64,000 bases of DNA from Shinella zoogloeoides. Its GTDB lineage: Bacteria; Pseudomonadota; Alphaproteobacteria; Rhizobiales; Rhizobiaceae. Below, piece by piece: positions 63,621-64,000 of the stretch. The position numbers and the translations under genes were made by a program. Under the pieces are notes generated by a model. It did no database searches. It was not told the origin of the DNA and worked only from the letters and a program-made list of their open reading frames with translations. The stretch's first letter is position 1. Every line of letters starts with the position of its first letter. The stretch covers positions 62,001-126,000 of the forward strand of contig NZ_CP132312.1 in assembly GCF_030733845.1 (NCBI RefSeq), given 5' to 3'.

Positions 63621-64000
63621 TCAGGCGAAACTCAACGGAGGGGCACGCGCCCCGCGGGTATCGATGCGGCCATTGCCTGAAAGGCAAGGCGGAACCATGG
63701 CCGTCGCGATGCCTGTCTGGCGGGGAAGGCCATCTGCTGTCGCCAGCAGGCAGGCAAGATCGCTTCCGTCACTGTGGAGCGGCGTCACCTTGCCCGCGAC
63801 GACACGCTTGCGGACTTCCATGTCGGCAGGCGCCGATGGATATCCCGCAGTCTTCTGCGTGCTGTAGCGAAGCACTTTCGACGTGGCCGTGGTGACCGAA
63901 GGCACCGAGAGCGTCGTCATCAACAGCAAAAGACAGGTCAGCGCAGTGCAAAGAAGGCGGAAAGCCCGACAAAACGGCCGATCCTGTTGCCTCGATGCTA
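63621..64000 (-). CDS. Partial secreted protein of unknown function
   Basis: A minus-strand frame runs from the right end of the window to a stop at 63621. The part inside the window contains a signal-peptide-like core, RLLCTALTCLLLLMTTLSV, ending near SVTTA, then a short mature region of about 80 residues (KVLRYSTQKTAGYPSAPADM). The start codon is probably beyond base 64000 or near the edge; an internal ATG at 63929 would cut the leader. No family is recognised, and the frame could still be chance in GC-rich DNA. Confidence 0.5.
   Translation of the reverse strand, partial: ASRQQDRPFCRAFRLLCTALTCLLLLMTTLSVPSVTTATSKVLRYSTQKTAGYPSAPADMEVRKRVVAGKVTPLHSDGSDLACLLATADGLPRQTGIATAMVPPCLSGNGRIDTRGARAPPLSFA

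Overview
The window is GC-rich, almost fully coding chromosome- or chromid-like DNA of an alphaproteobacterium. The gene content points to Rhizobiaceae (Hyphomicrobiales): a Pha-type multisubunit Na+(K+)/H+ antiporter, NnrR-controlled denitrification genes in rhizobial order, many oligopeptide and glycine-betaine ABC systems, RpiR/Rrf2/LysR regulators, and an RNA that looks like the alphaproteobacterial alpha-r14/cuckoo anti-Shine-Dalgarno family. The genus cannot be fixed from sequence alone; a Shinella- or Ensifer-like denitrifier is a guess. No rRNA, tRNA, CRISPR array, insertion sequence or prophage was seen.

Layout. (1) 1-5209: end of a dipeptide/oligopeptide ABC operon (ATPase tail, two permeases) followed by two proline-specific peptidases, which reads as a peptide import and degradation unit. 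(2) 5210-5950: a four-hairpin small RNA with CTCCTCCC in every loop, and a small unknown gene. (3) 5950-9360 (minus): proV-proW-proX betaine importer plus an XRE regulator. (4) 9606-11425 (minus): a P5C reductase-like gene and a LysR regulator, the latter divergent from (5) 11542-16645: two adenine-deaminase family genes flanking an NCS2 purine permease. The first paralogue has lost two metal/catalytic motifs. (6) 16712-24898: a second oligopeptide ABC operon (minus) headed by an M81 (MlrC-like) peptidase and divergent from an RpiR regulator; the shared spacer carries three copies of a candidate operator. (7) 25237-28754: an Rrf2 regulator, a glutathione transferase, nicotinate phosphoribosyltransferase and an alpha/beta hydrolase.

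(8) 28760-43933 is a denitrification island: norEFCBQD (NO reductase and maturation), hemN (anaerobic haem synthesis), a DUF2249 - membrane protein - DUF2249 - DUF59 module, nnrS, nirK-nirV (copper nitrite reductase), and the NnrR regulator followed by small accessory genes. FNR/NnrR-type half-palindromes (TTTGnn-N4-nnCAAA) lie upstream of norE, norC, nirK and between hemN and the first DUF2249 gene, so the island is likely one NO/low-oxygen regulon. Only nitrite and NO reduction are encoded here; no nitrate or N2O reductase is in the window.

(9) 44029-51833: small membrane protein, AGE-family sugar epimerase, DUF3307 protein, an unknown winged-helix protein, an AraC regulator with an aminotransferase and a glutamine-synthetase-like ligase, and a ParE/RHH toxin-antitoxin pair. 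(10) 51871-54293: L-lactate dehydrogenase and class II fructose-bisphosphate aldolase. (11) 54540-57254: an FtsK/SpoIIIE translocase that lacks the usual N-terminal membrane segments. (12) 57480-63521: the complete phaAB-C-D-E-F-G antiporter operon (minus), then a partial secreted protein running off the right end.
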